A stretch of DNA of 64,000 bases, from NCBI GenBank assembly GCA_039655645.1, contig CM077347.1, forward strand, positions 42,591,033 to 42,655,032. Reading direction: 5' to 3'. Within the stretch, counting starts at the first letter, position 1. Every line of letters begins with the position of its first letter. Positions 23,504 to 35,436 of the stretch are shown here, piece by piece. The notes under the pieces were generated by a model. That model saw nothing but the letters and a program-made list of their open reading frames with translations, was not told where the DNA came from and made no database searches. A program made the translations under genes and the position numbers. This stretch comes from Ammopiptanthus mongolicus (lineage: Eukaryota; Streptophyta; Magnoliopsida; Fabales; Fabaceae).

Positions 23504-24355
23504 TTTAAGAAGGGTACTGATGGAATCCTGATATTTGGCGACAAGATATGTATGCCAAAGAATAACGAGGTTAAAAGGATGATACTAGAGGAGGTGCATA
23601 AGAGCAAGTTGAGCTTTCATCCAGGGGCTACTAAGATGTACCAAGACCTGAAAAAGATGTTTTGGTGGTCGGGGATGAAGAAGGATGTAGCAGAGTATGT
23701 TCAATCTTGTTTGGTTTGTCAAAAGGCAAAGATTGAACACCAGAAGCCAGCAGGATTATTGCAATCATTGGACATCCCAGAATGGAAATGGGATAGTATC
23801 CCAATGGACTTTGTATCGGGACTACCATGGATGCAAAAGAGGTGCGATACAATTTGGGTAATCATTGATAGGCTAACGAAATGTGCTCATTTCTTACCTA
23901 TCAACCAGAGTTATTCTCTGGAAAGGCTAACCCAAATTTATATCAAGGAAATTGTCAGATTGCATGGAGTGCCTCCAAGTATAATTTCGGATCGGGATCC
24001 GAGATTTACTTCTAGGTTTTGGCAAAGTTTGAACAGTGCTTTGGGGACTAAGCTGAGATTGAGTTCAGCTTATCATCCGCAGACGGATGGTCAGTCTGAA
24101 CGAACAATTCAATCCTTGGAAGATTTGTTAAGAGCATGTGTTTTGGAAAACATAGGAAGTTGGGATGATTTCCTTCCATTGATTGAATTCACATATAACA
24201 ATAGCTTCCACTTGAGCATTGGCATGGCGCCATATGAAGCACCATATGGAAGAAAGTGTAGAACACCGCTCTGTTGGTATGAAGCAGGAGAGAAACAATT
24301 GATAGGCCCAGAAATAGTACAGCGAACAACGGAGCAAGTGCAAAAGATTCGGTAA
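23504..24355 (+). pseudogene. Integrase of element D, N-terminal zinc module and catalytic core
   Basis: The 267-residue open frame (23552-24355) contains the HHCC module (HKSKLSFHPGATK...CLVCQKAK). The full DDE triad is present: Asp86 (PMDFVSG), Asp147 (ISDRDPRF) and Glu183 (DGQSERT), with the expected 35-residue spacing. It is the longest uninterrupted catalytic domain of this element. It is closed by a TAA at 24353-24355, two codons before the next open frame, which suggests a single recent stop. Confidence 0.92.
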
Positions 24356-24358
24356 AAG

Positions 24359-24838
24359 ATGAAAGTAGCACGGGATCGGCAGAAAAGTTACAGTGACAAG
24401 AGGAGGAGACCTTTGGAATTCCAAGAAGGCGATCATATATTTATGAGAGTCACTCCAAAAACTGGAATTCGTAGGGCGATTAAATCCAGAAAGCTTACAC
24501 CTAGATTCATTGGACCATTTCAAATTCTTCGCCGAATTGGTCTTGTTGCCTACCAAATTGCCTTACCTCCTAACCTATCCAATATTCATGATGTATTTCA
24601 TGTATCCTAGCTCAGAAAATATCACCCTGATCCATCACACGTGATAGAGCCTGAATCAATCCAGATAAGAGAGAACTTGGAATATGAAGCATTGCCTGTA
24701 CGGATTGAAGACAAGAGGGTGAAAGAACTCCGTGGAAAACGAATTCCCTTAGTTAAGGTCATATGGGATGCTACAACAAGAGATGCCACTTGGGAACGTG
24801 AAGAAGATATGCAACAACAATATCCACATCTTTTCTAA
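24359..24838 (+). pseudogene. Integrase C-terminus/chromodomain-like tail of element D
   Basis: Two in-phase stretches (24359-24610 and 24641-24838) carry SRKLTPRFIGPFQILRRIG, SNIHDVFHVS, RVKELRGKRIPLVKVIWD and ATWEREEDMQQQYPHLF. A single TAG at 24608-24610 interrupts the HVSQL motif. This module is thought to steer integration toward particular chromatin. Confidence 0.9.
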
Positions 24839-24871
24839 AAGGTATGTCGAATTTCGAGGACGAAATTCTTT

Positions 24872-24887
24872 TTAAGGAGGATAGTAA
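24872..24887 (+). other. Polypurine tract of element D
   Basis: AAGGAGGATAGTAA stands directly before the 3' LTR start at 24888, the standard plus-strand primer position. Confidence 0.8.
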
Positions 24888-27800
24888 TGTAACACCCCAA
24901 TTTTTACTGGTTTCTGAATTTCAATGGCAAAATTGTGATTCTATGGACTTTCTTTTATGAAATATCAAGATATTTTGGGAAGAGTAATCATGACAAGGAT
25001 GACTCATGATGGTGAGTCATGGTGAGTAATCATGACTAGTGATGAGTTAAGGCGATGACTCACCCACTGACTCATCACACTCAGGAACCGCGTCTCTCGT
25101 TTGATGTTTGATTTTATCTCTATGTATCCACTTTTTGGATACAATACAGATATTATTTTACCCTACATTACTAGTAGAGAATTATGGTTAAGGTTTGGGA
25201 TGAAGACTCAAACGAAACCTGGTCTGCATACGAGACTACCGGAACCGGTAACGGATAAGCGTAAGGTCGCTTTCAAAGCCCCTTCACCTTATCCTCTCTC
25301 TATCACAATGATTACATGAGTGACTCGCCTAGGTGAGTCACCATGCTAATAATGGCAAAGGGTGAGTCACCTATGTGACTCACCATAATAATGATGGCGG
25401 CGTAGAAAATGACAATTTTGCCCCTAAAGGAAATGACCTTTTTACCCTTAAGTAATTTTTATACAATCCTTACCCTTACTTCACATAACCCCACGCCATT
25501 CATAGATATATATTCTATCTCATATTTCTTTCTCCTTCACTTTATTTTTCAAGCTCAAGTGTTCAAGTTCTAGTAAAACTTTTGATACAATTCCAACTTT
25601 GTTCTTAGGTAAAGTTACTTTTCCACCCTTAAGTGATAATTACCATATCCTTATTCTTTCCTTTTATATAAGCCACGAAATTCCCTCTCACATTTCTTTC
25701 TTCATATCTTCATCCTTAACCTTTAAGTATTCAAGTTAATTTTTAATAGAATCCTAATTTTGTTCTTAAGGAAAATTATCCTTTCTAACATTAAGTTTAT
25801 CCTATCCTTATCTTTCTATCCTTGTCCTTGTCATATCCTTATCCTCATCCTTTTCTCCTATTTATTGAGAGACCTCACGCCCTCCCCTTCTTCTTCTTCT
25901 TCTCTCACTTTTCTTTCTTCATCAACTTCATCTCCACCTTCAAAGCTTCAAGCTTCCACTTCATTTTCTCTACATTTCTTCAAGAGATCTTCAAGAAATT
26001 TGTTAAGCAAAGTTGCTTAACTTGATCTCCTTTATCATCTAATAGGTAAATATCTCATCTTTAAGCTCTAGATCTTCATCTTTCTTCATTGAAACTATAT
26101 GTGTTCATGCTTGAACTTAAACTTCTAAAATTCATGAAAATTAGTAGAAAAATCATTTTGATGTCAAACCAATTTTCATGATCTAGATTCAATGTCTTCT
26201 TTCATAATCTAAAAGCTTGTGATCATAATATCTCTCTAACCCATTTGGGATGGAGAGGGCCGAATACCCTAGATGAAGGAATCATGAAGTTTTGTTTCAA
26301 TTGTACTTAAAGAAGTGTTGATTTGAGTTCTATCACACTTAAATGTCCTTGAATTCAATTGATTATGATCAAGAACCTTTCTTACCCAAAGTTCCTAAGA
26401 CATGGCCGAAACCCTATGTTTGATATATCTTGAGTTTTGTTTCAAATTCTTGAAAAACATGACTTACACTAACTTTCTCTATGCCTAAGGATCATGAATC
26501 CAAGAGTTTGTCAAATTTTAACACTTCTAGCATTTTTCTCTACCAAGGGGCCGAACCCTAGTTCCTATGAACTAGATGGATTTTGTTTGAGTTTGCTAAT
26601 CTTGATGATAAATTGTTGTGAAGGTTAAGATCGTGTTCAAGTGTTCTAACGGGTGTGTGGTTATCCGTTGGCGGAACGAGGCTGTGACTATGGAAAGGTG
26701 CTAGTGAGCTCGGGGGAATTGCTACCTTGCTACAGGTAGGGAGAAGAAAGTGTTATCATCGGAAAAGCAAGCATAGTATAGTCTATATACATGTGTAGGG
26801 GAGCTTTAAACCCTACTAAGTCTATACCCTAAGCTAGAAGACAAACACTAAATGGATGATTGATATACTTGATGGGATTGTGAATATGTGTTCTATATGA
26901 TTTATATGATGATCTACGAGGGTTAATTATGATTATGTGCTCTATGTGATCGATATGATTACTTGTCTAATTGATTATATTGACATGCTCATTGTTATGA
27001 TATGTTATTAGTATGATTGATTGGATGTTTATGAATGAGCATGTGACATGATTGATAAAACTGATGAGATTGATGAGCACACTATGAGCTTGATAAGCAT
27101 ATGATGAAATTGATGAACATATGATGAGATTATGACATTGAGTTGGTTGATACCAATGTGAATCTAATTGATACTGTTATGATTTTAATGGAGCTGTGGG
27201 TTCGTGGACGCATGGCATCATGATATTGATTTTAGTATTGATGCAAGGCATCGTGGTTATGGTTGAGTGCCTAGATGTGAGATTCTGGTATCAACCTGTA
27301 ATGAATGTTTATACATGCATATCATGCCGCATAAGAAACCCCTTTGGAGGGCGGCCCAAATTGGGGCGTTACTAAGAAACCCCTGATGCCAGGTCAGGGT
27401 GGTCCAAATGGGGACGTTATTCTGAAACCCTCCATTACGAGGCGGCCCAAATGGGGGCGTTATTATTGAGAAAGCCTCGATTCGGGGTCGAGGCGGTCCA
27501 AATGGGGACGTTATTGACACCCCTCCGAAGGGCGGTCCAATTGGGGACGTTATTAATCCTTTCGAGGATGTCCAAGTGTGGACGTGAATTATTCATCCCG
27601 ATGGGGATGTCCAAATGGGGACGTTATTAATCGGCCGACATACATACATGCATATAAGGATTAATATCCTTCCTTAGAGGTTTGATCTGAGAGAAATATC
27701 TTGGAGATGGATGTGATGAATGCCTAGGGAAATGATTGTTTATTGTGTTATTTATTGTGTTGTATGACTTCTATATGTTATGTGATACATTTGTATGTAC

Positions 27801-28085
27801 GCCATGCTACTGCTCCTTTTCCCATATATATGATGATGAATATTTCTTACTCCTTGTCTTTTCCTTTATGTCTCTTCTATATGTATATATGAAAAGACTT
27901 GGAGGAAGATCTAGCTGCGGAGGAGTTGGGTGATATGCCGTGTGAGACTGAGGCCGGTGGATTAGCCTGAGGGATGTTATATTAATCTAATAGTTGTTGA
28001 TGTATTTTACTTTAAGTTGGTACTGAGACACTCTATATGTAAATGTTAACACTGTCGCCCGACTGATAGGGCACCTAATGTATAT

Positions 28086-28152
<67 letters not shown>

Positions 28153-28223
28153 CGCTAACGTTTATAATGCGATTAAGGGTAGTTAATATATTAAGTTCTT
28201 TAATGGGACGGCGGGTCGTCTCA
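24888..28223 (+). repeat. 3' LTR of element D (3336 bp)
   Basis: It matches the 5' LTR over its length, with scattered substitutions, a shorter TTC run (near 25888) and a few small indels. The largest difference is near the end. About 100 bp present at 19930-20030 in the 5' copy are gone, and a long (TA)n run (28088-28147) stands in their place. Confidence 0.92.
28088..28147 (+). repeat. (TA)n microsatellite in element D 3' LTR
   Basis: A perfect AT dinucleotide run of about 60 bp. The 5' LTR has only a short ATATATATAT at the same place, so the run expanded after insertion. Confidence 0.9.
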
Positions 28224-28228
28224 GTTAA

Positions 28229-28687
28229 AATTCCAAAAATCTCGGGGTCAGGAAAAACTAAGGTTCTATGTGCACAGTCTAAAAGGATATGGTTGGAAGA
28301 CAACCAATCCATGCCTAGGATCACATCCAATTATGTCAAAGGCAAACATATTAAGTCAACACGAAAGTTCTTATCATGAACAACAATAGGACAGTTCAAA
28401 CATACTGTATTTATAGTAACAGGTTTAGCAGTTAGAGTAGTGACAATCAAATCAAAAGACAGCGAAGAAACAGGCAAGTCCAATAGTCTCACACAATCCA
28501 AAGAGATAAATGAATATGTAGCACCTGAATCAAATAGTACAGTTAGAAGATTACCAGCTATGATGCAACTACCTTGTATGAGATCATCAGATTTGGAAGC
28601 ATCAACGCCACTCATGGTATAAACCCTTCCCCTCGCCGTTGGTCTAGCGGTCCGTACATTGTTGACAGTAGGCTCGGATTTTGGCAT
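28229..28687 (-). pseudogene. Aspartic protease of element C
   Basis: The minus strand reads AGNLLTVLFDSGATYSFISL (active-site Asp-Ser-Gly) and further on MDVILGMDWLSSNHILLDC. The frame ends at 28224-28228 because element D inserted between this domain and RT. The RT leader resumes on the other side at 16733 with TANQVRASFKEG. The protease matures Gag-Pol. Confidence 0.88.
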
Positions 28688-29728
28688 GGGGCAATCCCTC
28701 GCGAAGTGTCCTCTATTTCCACATTGGAAACATAGAACTCCCTTCAGTGCGCATTCCTCAGTTCGATGCCCTTGTTTCCCACACTTGAAACATCTTTGTA
28801 CTTGGCCTTGATTCTGATCATTTCCATTCCCTCCACCATAGGCAGAAGCGACGGGATGATAAGATTTCTATTTCTGACTATTCCCTTGGGGTCGGGAATG
28901 CGGTTTCTTCTGGGACTTCTTCCTTTTCTGGTTCTGGTATTGGTTCGGGTTCTTGGACCTAGACGGTGATCCCATAATGCTCTTATTTTCTTTTCCCCTT
29001 CTCATCTTTTCCACTTTTCTGCACTTCTCCACCAAGGCTTGAAAGTTATGAATCTCCAGTGGTAACACAGACTCCTTGATTTCGAAGTGCAGACCTCCTT
29101 CAAACCTCTCGCATTTCCAGTCTTCATCAGGTTGGGCTTGGAAAAAGCGGAAATATTTGGCGAGTGATTCAAACTTCGCCTCATATTCTCCAACGGTCAT
29201 GTCCCTTTGCTGTAGCCTCAGAAATTCTTGCTCTTTCTTGGTCCTGGCACTCTGGGGAAAGTACTTGTCCAGGAACTTGGTGCGAAATACTCCCCAAGTG
29301 ACCTATTGGTTGTTGGCTTCCAGCTGTTGTCTGGTTCCTCCCCACCAATATTCTGCATCACCCAGAAACAGGAATGTGGCATAGTCCACCTTCACTCCCT
29401 CGGGACAGTGCAAAACAGCAAAAATCTTCTCCACCTCTTGCAGCCATAAGTCAGCCTTTTCCGGATCAGGATCCCCACGAAATTGTGGAGGATCATGACG
29501 TCGAAAGTCGACTAAACCTCTGGCATCAGCAGCAAGATCAGCTCTTTGTTGATTCTGTTGAGCCATTATAGGCGTCTGTTGAGCAACAGCTGCCGCCATA
29601 TCAGCCATGGCCTGGATAGCCTGATTGATGTTGTCATCAGCAGTGCTGTGACCACCACAACCATTGGCGTTGCCACGATCTCCACCACGACCACCTCTTA
29701 GATTCATGTTCCCTACAAGGCAAACCAA
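28688..29728 (-). pseudogene. Gag of element C with two zinc knuckles
   Basis: The minus strand from 29728 has an N-terminus rich in Gly and Gln, then DPPQFRGDPDPEKADLWLQE and AEYWWGGTRQQLE (29303-29728). A stop/frameshift near 29300 follows. The second capsid half comes next (28868-29200, EYEAKFESLAKYFRFFQAQ) with a Lys-rich tail. Two CCHC knuckles lie at 28690-28800 (CFKCGKQGHRTEEC and CFQCGNRGHFARDC). A stop at about 28866 separates the capsid from the knuckles. Confidence 0.88.
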
Positions 29729-29871
29729 TCATACCTTAATAAGGAAACATAAGCTTGAGTGTCAACACACATTGCTTAAACAGAGAAACAATTCAAACAA
29801 AGTTCACACAGAGATCACACAACACAAACACAACAGACCTATTCCCCTAGGATTCCTAAAAGCCTCGACCA

Positions 29872-29883
29872 GCTCTGATACCA
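29872..29883 (-). other. Primer binding site of element C (initiator tRNA-Met)
   Basis: The minus strand reads TGGTATCAGAGC four bases inside the 5' LTR end at 29888. It is the same primer as in elements D and G. Confidence 0.9.
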
Positions 29884-29887
29884 CTGA

Positions 29888-31498
29888 TGTAATGCCCCCT
29901 CGGCGCTACATACACGAAATCGATTGCGGAAAACATAAACAAAATAAAGCGCTGGTTGCTTTCAAAAAATACTTTAAGTAATTAACTATGTTCGAAAATG
30001 TGGGTCTAAAAATTTTCTTCATACATCAAGTAATCCAAACTCAAGACAAAGGCACAATCCTTATAATACACATCAATGTTCAGTATTCCTAACAACATAG
30101 TCATGACGTAATTATGCCGAAGCATATAAGTTTCTTAGAAATATAATTTAAACTCATAACATAAGTTCAAGTCTAATATATCATATTATAGACTTAAAAA
30201 CTTGTAAGTCAACATACATACAGCAAATAATAAATGAATGCTTCAAAAAGTAAACTCCTATGCTGGTCAGGCTAAAAGTAGCCATTGGGATACGAACCCC
30301 GAAGTCAGCTCCGATTCCCAGGGGAATTCGGAGGGTTCCTCTTTTTTCGCTCCTTCAAAAGACTCCGTCATCTGAGTCCTCTCGTGTATGCGGGGACCTC
30401 TGATCATCATCTGTACATGCATCCAAAAACACAACAGGGTGTCCAACATGTATAGGCAAAGGTGAGATACTCATTTTATAAGTTTATCACGATAGCCACA
30501 CAACGAATACATCCACAAATAAATGCAATTGTAATAATAGATATTCATACAACATAATATCTTGAACACTATCATGAGTTATAATAATGCATGAGACTTC
30601 AATATCATCGTTCTAATTCATGTTCGCCGGAGATTCCTACTTCCTTTCATTGAGCGATAGGCAGCAAATACTCCCAGTAACACAATTGTTCTCATGAGTC
30701 GGCCTCTCAATTTAGGTCCGGACTCCAATTGTTCAGGGGTACCACTTCTTAACCATATCCTAAATAGTCCAGTCTCTGATCGAGTTCATCCGCTTTTGGC
30801 AACCGATTACCATGGCATGGGGTTGCAACGCCTTTTAGCCACTTGTGGAGTCTCGAATACAGTATGCCCCTATAGACCTAGTGGTCTTAACTGGCTCATA
30901 TTCTCAACTACTCGAGTTGTAGTTCTTTTTCAAATGGCACGTCTGCCGTTTCATGTATGCGCACAGAAAGTTCTGTTTTCTTTTTCGTTCATTATTTCTT
31001 GTCGAGGCATATAGCTCACGACTCGTTTTAAAGGACATTAAGCCCGTTCATTCAAAATACAGGACACGAAGTCCGAGTACTCAATTCACAAAACACTAGC
31101 CCGACGTCTCGGTCACTAGGTTTGCATATATCTCAAAAAGAATCATCGTTTTTCTTTCGGTCTTATTTTCATAAAACAACTTTGGAAAACAAAACTCCGT
31201 TTCATTGTCTTGAATTAAGACATTCTTTTCCGAGAAAAACATTTTATGGGAAAAACTCTTTTTCTTCACAAATCTATTTTTCTAAGGTTCCGTTCTCTTT
31301 TAAAAATGTTTTTCTAAAAGGAATTTCACTTTGCATTGACTTTTCCTTAAAAGACTTTTTCTTTCAAAAAGAAGTTTTCTTCCTCGATAAACGAAACATT
31401 TCTCAAAACTTTCCTTTGGTTTCAAAATCCGTTTTTGAAACTCTGATTTCGGTTTTCGAGTATTTTCATCTTCTTTATTGAGTCATAGCCAGTGCTAT

Positions 31499-31595
<97 letters not shown>

Positions 31596-33202
31596 CAAGT
31601 CAGCCCAATATCATGATAAATTTCACCAAAGGCATCCATGCCACAAATCATATTCAAATGTCCAAGTACAAATTTCATTAAGTAAATCAATTGCATACTC
31701 CATTCATGACATATCTTCAAATCATTAATCAAACAACCACATCACATATAACAATCACACATCATGAGACTAACAAACTTATTACGAAATACCTCCCTTT
31801 TCCTCGTTAGGTTTCTAAATCAATTCCCGAACGGTTTTCGGCTTCGGTTTCAATTTCGTTTGCGTCGCCTAAAACAATCAACCACAATTCAATTTCTCAA
31901 CAACAATCAATACAAAAAAACAACATGAAAACATAAATTTCTCCCCCCCAAACTAGGTCTATGGTTTGGCCAAAATTTGCAAAATAGGTTAGGGATCTCA
32001 TTTGGTTCCAATCTTTTGGATGGTTGGTTCTTAAGCATGATTAACACTAAATCAAGTCCTATTACCCAACAATTTGAAGCAACACTCATGGTTCTACACA
32101 CTATAGGTCTCGGCCATGAAGATAAAAATTGGCTAGCTATTGATTTGGTTTTCCAATCACTTCGATTCCATGACCATAGGAAAGGAAAGAATGGAATCAA
32201 GTGTTCAAGAACAAAAATTGGAGAAAACCCTTTTTCCCCAAATCCTAGGGTTCGGCCCTTTCAAATAACATAGGCTAGGATGAGAGTTTGATCACATACT
32301 CTTGGATAGAGGTAGAAGATGATGAAACTAGTTCAAGGAAATTGGTTTCACATTAAAAGGATTTTTCTACAATTTCCTAGGAATTTTTGAAATTTGGCTC
32401 ATGAAATTGGAACTCAAGAAATCAAGTTCTTAAACCATGAAATAGGAAGAGATTCATGAGGCTTAAGGATCATAGAAGTGATCTTACCTCTTTGAATGAA
32501 GAAGATTGGTCAAGAATCACACTTTTCTCTCAAAAACTCAAGCTTTTCTCTAAGTGAAAATGGGGGAATCTCAAGGAAGAATATGAAGTTAGAAAATGAA
32601 GTGTTGGAGCTCTCCCAATCTGATCCTTATGCGTGGGAGAAGTGGGCTGATATGTCCCAAAATTGGGTCACTTAAGGGCATTTTAGTCTTTTCCTTCAAG
32701 GACTAAAATGTCAATTAGGAAAAGGTCGGGGGTATTTTGGTCATTTCGCATCCAGATATTTTCAGACGTTATGATGACTCTAGCACGCTTTCCCAAGTGA
32801 TTTGACTTGATGTGACATCAATTTTATTCATTAGCGGATCCCGATAAATCCGTATTTGGCTCCGTTCGTCACCCGATTCAAGATTTCGTCCAAATAAAGC
32901 GTAGGAACTGATTTTTTTCAAATTTATCAAAAACGTAGGAAATTCAATTCTAAGACTAACTCTCTTGTTCACGAGGCAAAATTAGGTCTCCTGAGCAGTA
33001 AAATCTTACTGTTAGTAAAAAAACGTAGATCGGACTCCGTTTGAGTTTTTGGCTCAAAATTTAATCGTAGCTTCGTACGATAGCGTTGAGCATGAATATG
33101 GTCTCGGTTTATTTTATTTCATTTTATAAATCCTCGAATAAAATATAAACTTAATTATTCTCTTATTGATATATAAAAGCAATGAAAAATTGAGGTGTTA
33201 CA
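29888..33202 (-). repeat. 5' LTR of gypsy element C (3315 bp)
   Basis: On the minus strand it runs from TGTAACACCTC (33202) to GGGGGCATTACA (29888). It keeps the approximately 205 bp missing from the left copy. It carries a (TC)n tract (31499-31540) joined to a (TA)n tract (31540-31588). That TA tract is the homologous position at which the pararetrovirus interrupted element G's LTR. Confidence 0.92.
31499..31588 (+). repeat. (TC)n-(TA)n compound microsatellite in element C 5' LTR
   Basis: About 40 bp of TC repeats run directly into about 48 bp of TA repeats. They open low-complexity frames that encode only Ser-Leu and Tyr-Ile runs, which are not genes. Confidence 0.9.
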
Positions 33203-34153
33203 TTTAGGTGCATGCAAACTGGTGGAACACTGGAAGACGTTTGGGAGGTTACTTTCGGTGGAATGGATGGTATTAGGGATACCTTGTTGAGGCCTGATGC
33301 AACTAAGAAGATAAATGCGACCAAGATGACCGACATAGCTAGAATCTTTTATTAGATTCTAAATAAGTCCATCTTGCACAAAGATGGGTCAAAGGATTTT
33401 GTGTCCAAAGCGCGTAAGTTCTGTCTTTGTCATCTAATGACAGACCAAAAGGTGAATCTACCTCATCCGTTATTTCAAAGCTTCAAACACTACATTGATG
33501 GAAGTGGAAAGAACACAACCATTTCATATGTGGCTCTTTTATCTAAAGTGTTTAGAGACCAAAGAGTCTATGAATTCTTTGGTGATCTATGTGATGAAGA
33601 CAAAACATCGTATCTCACCAACTTCTCTCAAAAAGTGTTTGACAAGCAAAACTTAATTAAGATGAAGTTGCAATCTGTGATAAACTACCTAAAAAGCAAG
33701 GGCGAAGTGGAAGTGGGAGAAGAAGCAAAGCATGTCCCTGAAAATGTTGTGGGATAATCAGTTGCAAGTCAATCTGGTGTGAGTCCATCAGTTATTGGAC
33801 AATTTTTTGTGGGTCCATCTACTGGTGCTGTTTGTTCATCCAAGATCAAGAGAACCAAAAATTTTGTTTTGGAAGCTAATGATGATGAGATAAGTGGAGA
33901 TGATGAGCCAATTTACAAGAGGCTAAGGGGAAGGAAACCACAGGTGAATGTGGCTAAGAATCCTAGTACAACAAGGACCAAGTTGCTTGTAAGTAGACCA
34001 AGATCAAAGTCACTTGTTGCCATTCTTGAACAGGAAGGTAACCTTTTACCCAACCAATTGTTGAGCCTACTGTCCTGAACCTTTAAATACTGATTCTTTT
34101 GTTCATGAGCCTAAACATGAACCTGTTGTTCACTCACCCCCACATAACCCATC
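33203..34153 (+). pseudogene. Extra (envelope-like) ORF of copia B, second part
   Basis: This part resumes after gypsy C. It has a stop near 33353, then open stretches 33374-33757 (YVALLSKVFRDQRVYEFFGD) and 33779-34078 (ending in a basic region with KRLRGRKPQVNVAKN). The region is acidic to basic with no clear membrane segment. The frame stops at 34076-34078. The sequence continues to 34153, where solo LTR E begins, and then at 35437. I do not recognise a domain with certainty. Confidence 0.5.
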
Positions 34154-35436
34154 TAAAGTAAACAAGCGAAACACGAGAAGAGGGGTTGAATTGTGTTTCT
34201 TAACTTTTTATAAGACTTTTTCGCAAAATAAATTTACTAAATAGAGCGTATAAACTTTGAACGAAAGGTTTGGACGCAAAGAGCACTTCTAAGAGAAATG
34301 TTGGACGCAAATTAAAAAACACTTCGTAAAAACTTTTTACAAAGTTAAGTATTAGCAATTGTTATTCCCAATGCTAGCAACAAATAAAATAAACACAGAT
34401 AACGGATTGATGAAGCACATGAGAGACTTGTCCTAGTTCACTCTTAACCCAAGAGCTACATCCAGTCCCTTCGACTTGAAGGTTTCTCCACAAACACACT
34501 TAGCAACCTACAAGTATTCTAAACCTCTCCAGGTAACAAGTATTCTCAACCTCTTTAGGTTTCTCAAGTATTCTTCTTCAGACAAGCCTCTTCAGGCTCA
34601 ACTCAAATTGATAAAAGAGTTTTTGAATTCTAAAGATTCAACTCACTATGTATGAGAATATGAAGATTTAAGCTTAACTCAGAAAAACTCTACGCGGAGA
34701 GTAATATGAAATATATAAAGCACACAGAGATTACTAAACGAAATGCTTTGAGAGTTTTGAAAGCTTAGCTTGTATGTGCTTTCATCAGAGATATCATGCA
34801 TTTATAGCCTTCAGCTCTTGAGACATGTCTCAAAAAAATCTTCTTCATAACAGTGATAAATGTATCCGTTCTGATTAAGCAGTAATGCATAAGTTCGTTG
34901 AAGCATGTTTGGTTTGATAACTTGTTCTACGCCTACTGAAAAACAGTGTAGATTATCAAATAGTTGAGAATAGATTTGTCTTCACTGTTGTACCTGAAAG
35001 ATGTGTTTTGTCTTTCTTTTGTTGGTAGAGTCAACTTGGCTGAAGCAGACTTGTGTCAGGAACAAATATACTTTTATTTGCTCGATGCTACTATAATCAG
35101 ACAACAAAAAAGGCTTTGTACAAATAACAATTTTGAATATTGCATTTATCTTTTATGTATGGACAGTCCATTCACATAAGTAAAACTTATTGCACATTGG
35201 TCGCATACTTTTAAAACAGATTGATTGGACACCTATATAATCATTACAAGATTTATCCTTGGTCCAATAATCTAAAATTCATTAACCGTCAAACGAGTTA
35301 TGATAGATTATAAAACTAGAAAGTTATTGAACTTTCATTCTTACGTACTTAAATAAGATACGTTAGATAACAATTTGACTTGTTCATCTAATTTAATATT
35401 TTTGTTGACACCAAAACTTTGAGGGGCCAGAAACCA
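34154..35436 (-). mobile_element. Solo LTR E, same family as the copia B 3' LTR
   Basis: The plus strand runs from AGTAAACAAGCGAAACACGA to GAGGGGCCAGAAACCA. The reverse complement matches the 3' LTR of B (40956-44319 without the LINE) along its length, for example TCAAAGTTTTGGTGTCAACA and the GAATTGTGTTTCTT end. No internal domain is present. The interrupted ORF of B continues on both sides. I cannot find an exact target duplication, so the borders are approximate by a few bases. Confidence 0.75.

Larger units (their letters stand above)
16734..28223 (+). mobile_element. Ty3/gypsy element D, structurally complete, TSD GTTAA
   Basis: The element runs from TGTAACACCCC to GGGTCGTCTCA, with GTTAA directly repeated at 16729-16733 and 28224-28228. 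It holds a 5' LTR (3367 bp), a PBS for initiator tRNA-Met (20107-20118), gag, protease, RT, RNase H, integrase, a chromodomain-like tail, a polypurine tract and a 3' LTR (3336 bp). The domain order, with integrase after RNase H, is Ty3/gypsy. The C-terminal RVKELRGKRIPLVKV module places it with the chromoviral group. The LTRs are very alike by eye, so the insertion is fairly young, but several frameshifts and stops break gag-pol. Confidence 0.95.
10598..33202 (-). mobile_element. Ty3/gypsy element C, minus strand, complete structure, hosting element D
   Basis: The two LTRs (29888-33202 as 5' LTR and 10598-13702 as 3' LTR) are in the same orientation and bound an internal domain with PBS, gag, protease, RT, RNase H, integrase and chromodomain-like tail, all on the minus strand. 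Without element D the internal domain is about 4.7 kb. Element D sits between protease and RT with TSD GTTAA. The host is the extra ORF of copia B. The host duplication looks imperfect: TTCTA at the left, TTTA (one base lost) at the right. Frameshifts and stops disable the ORFs. Confidence 0.9.

Noticed and set aside
31478..31728. Ser-Leu and Tyr-Ile repeat frames
   Set aside because: They are translations of the TC/TA microsatellite in the C 5' LTR.
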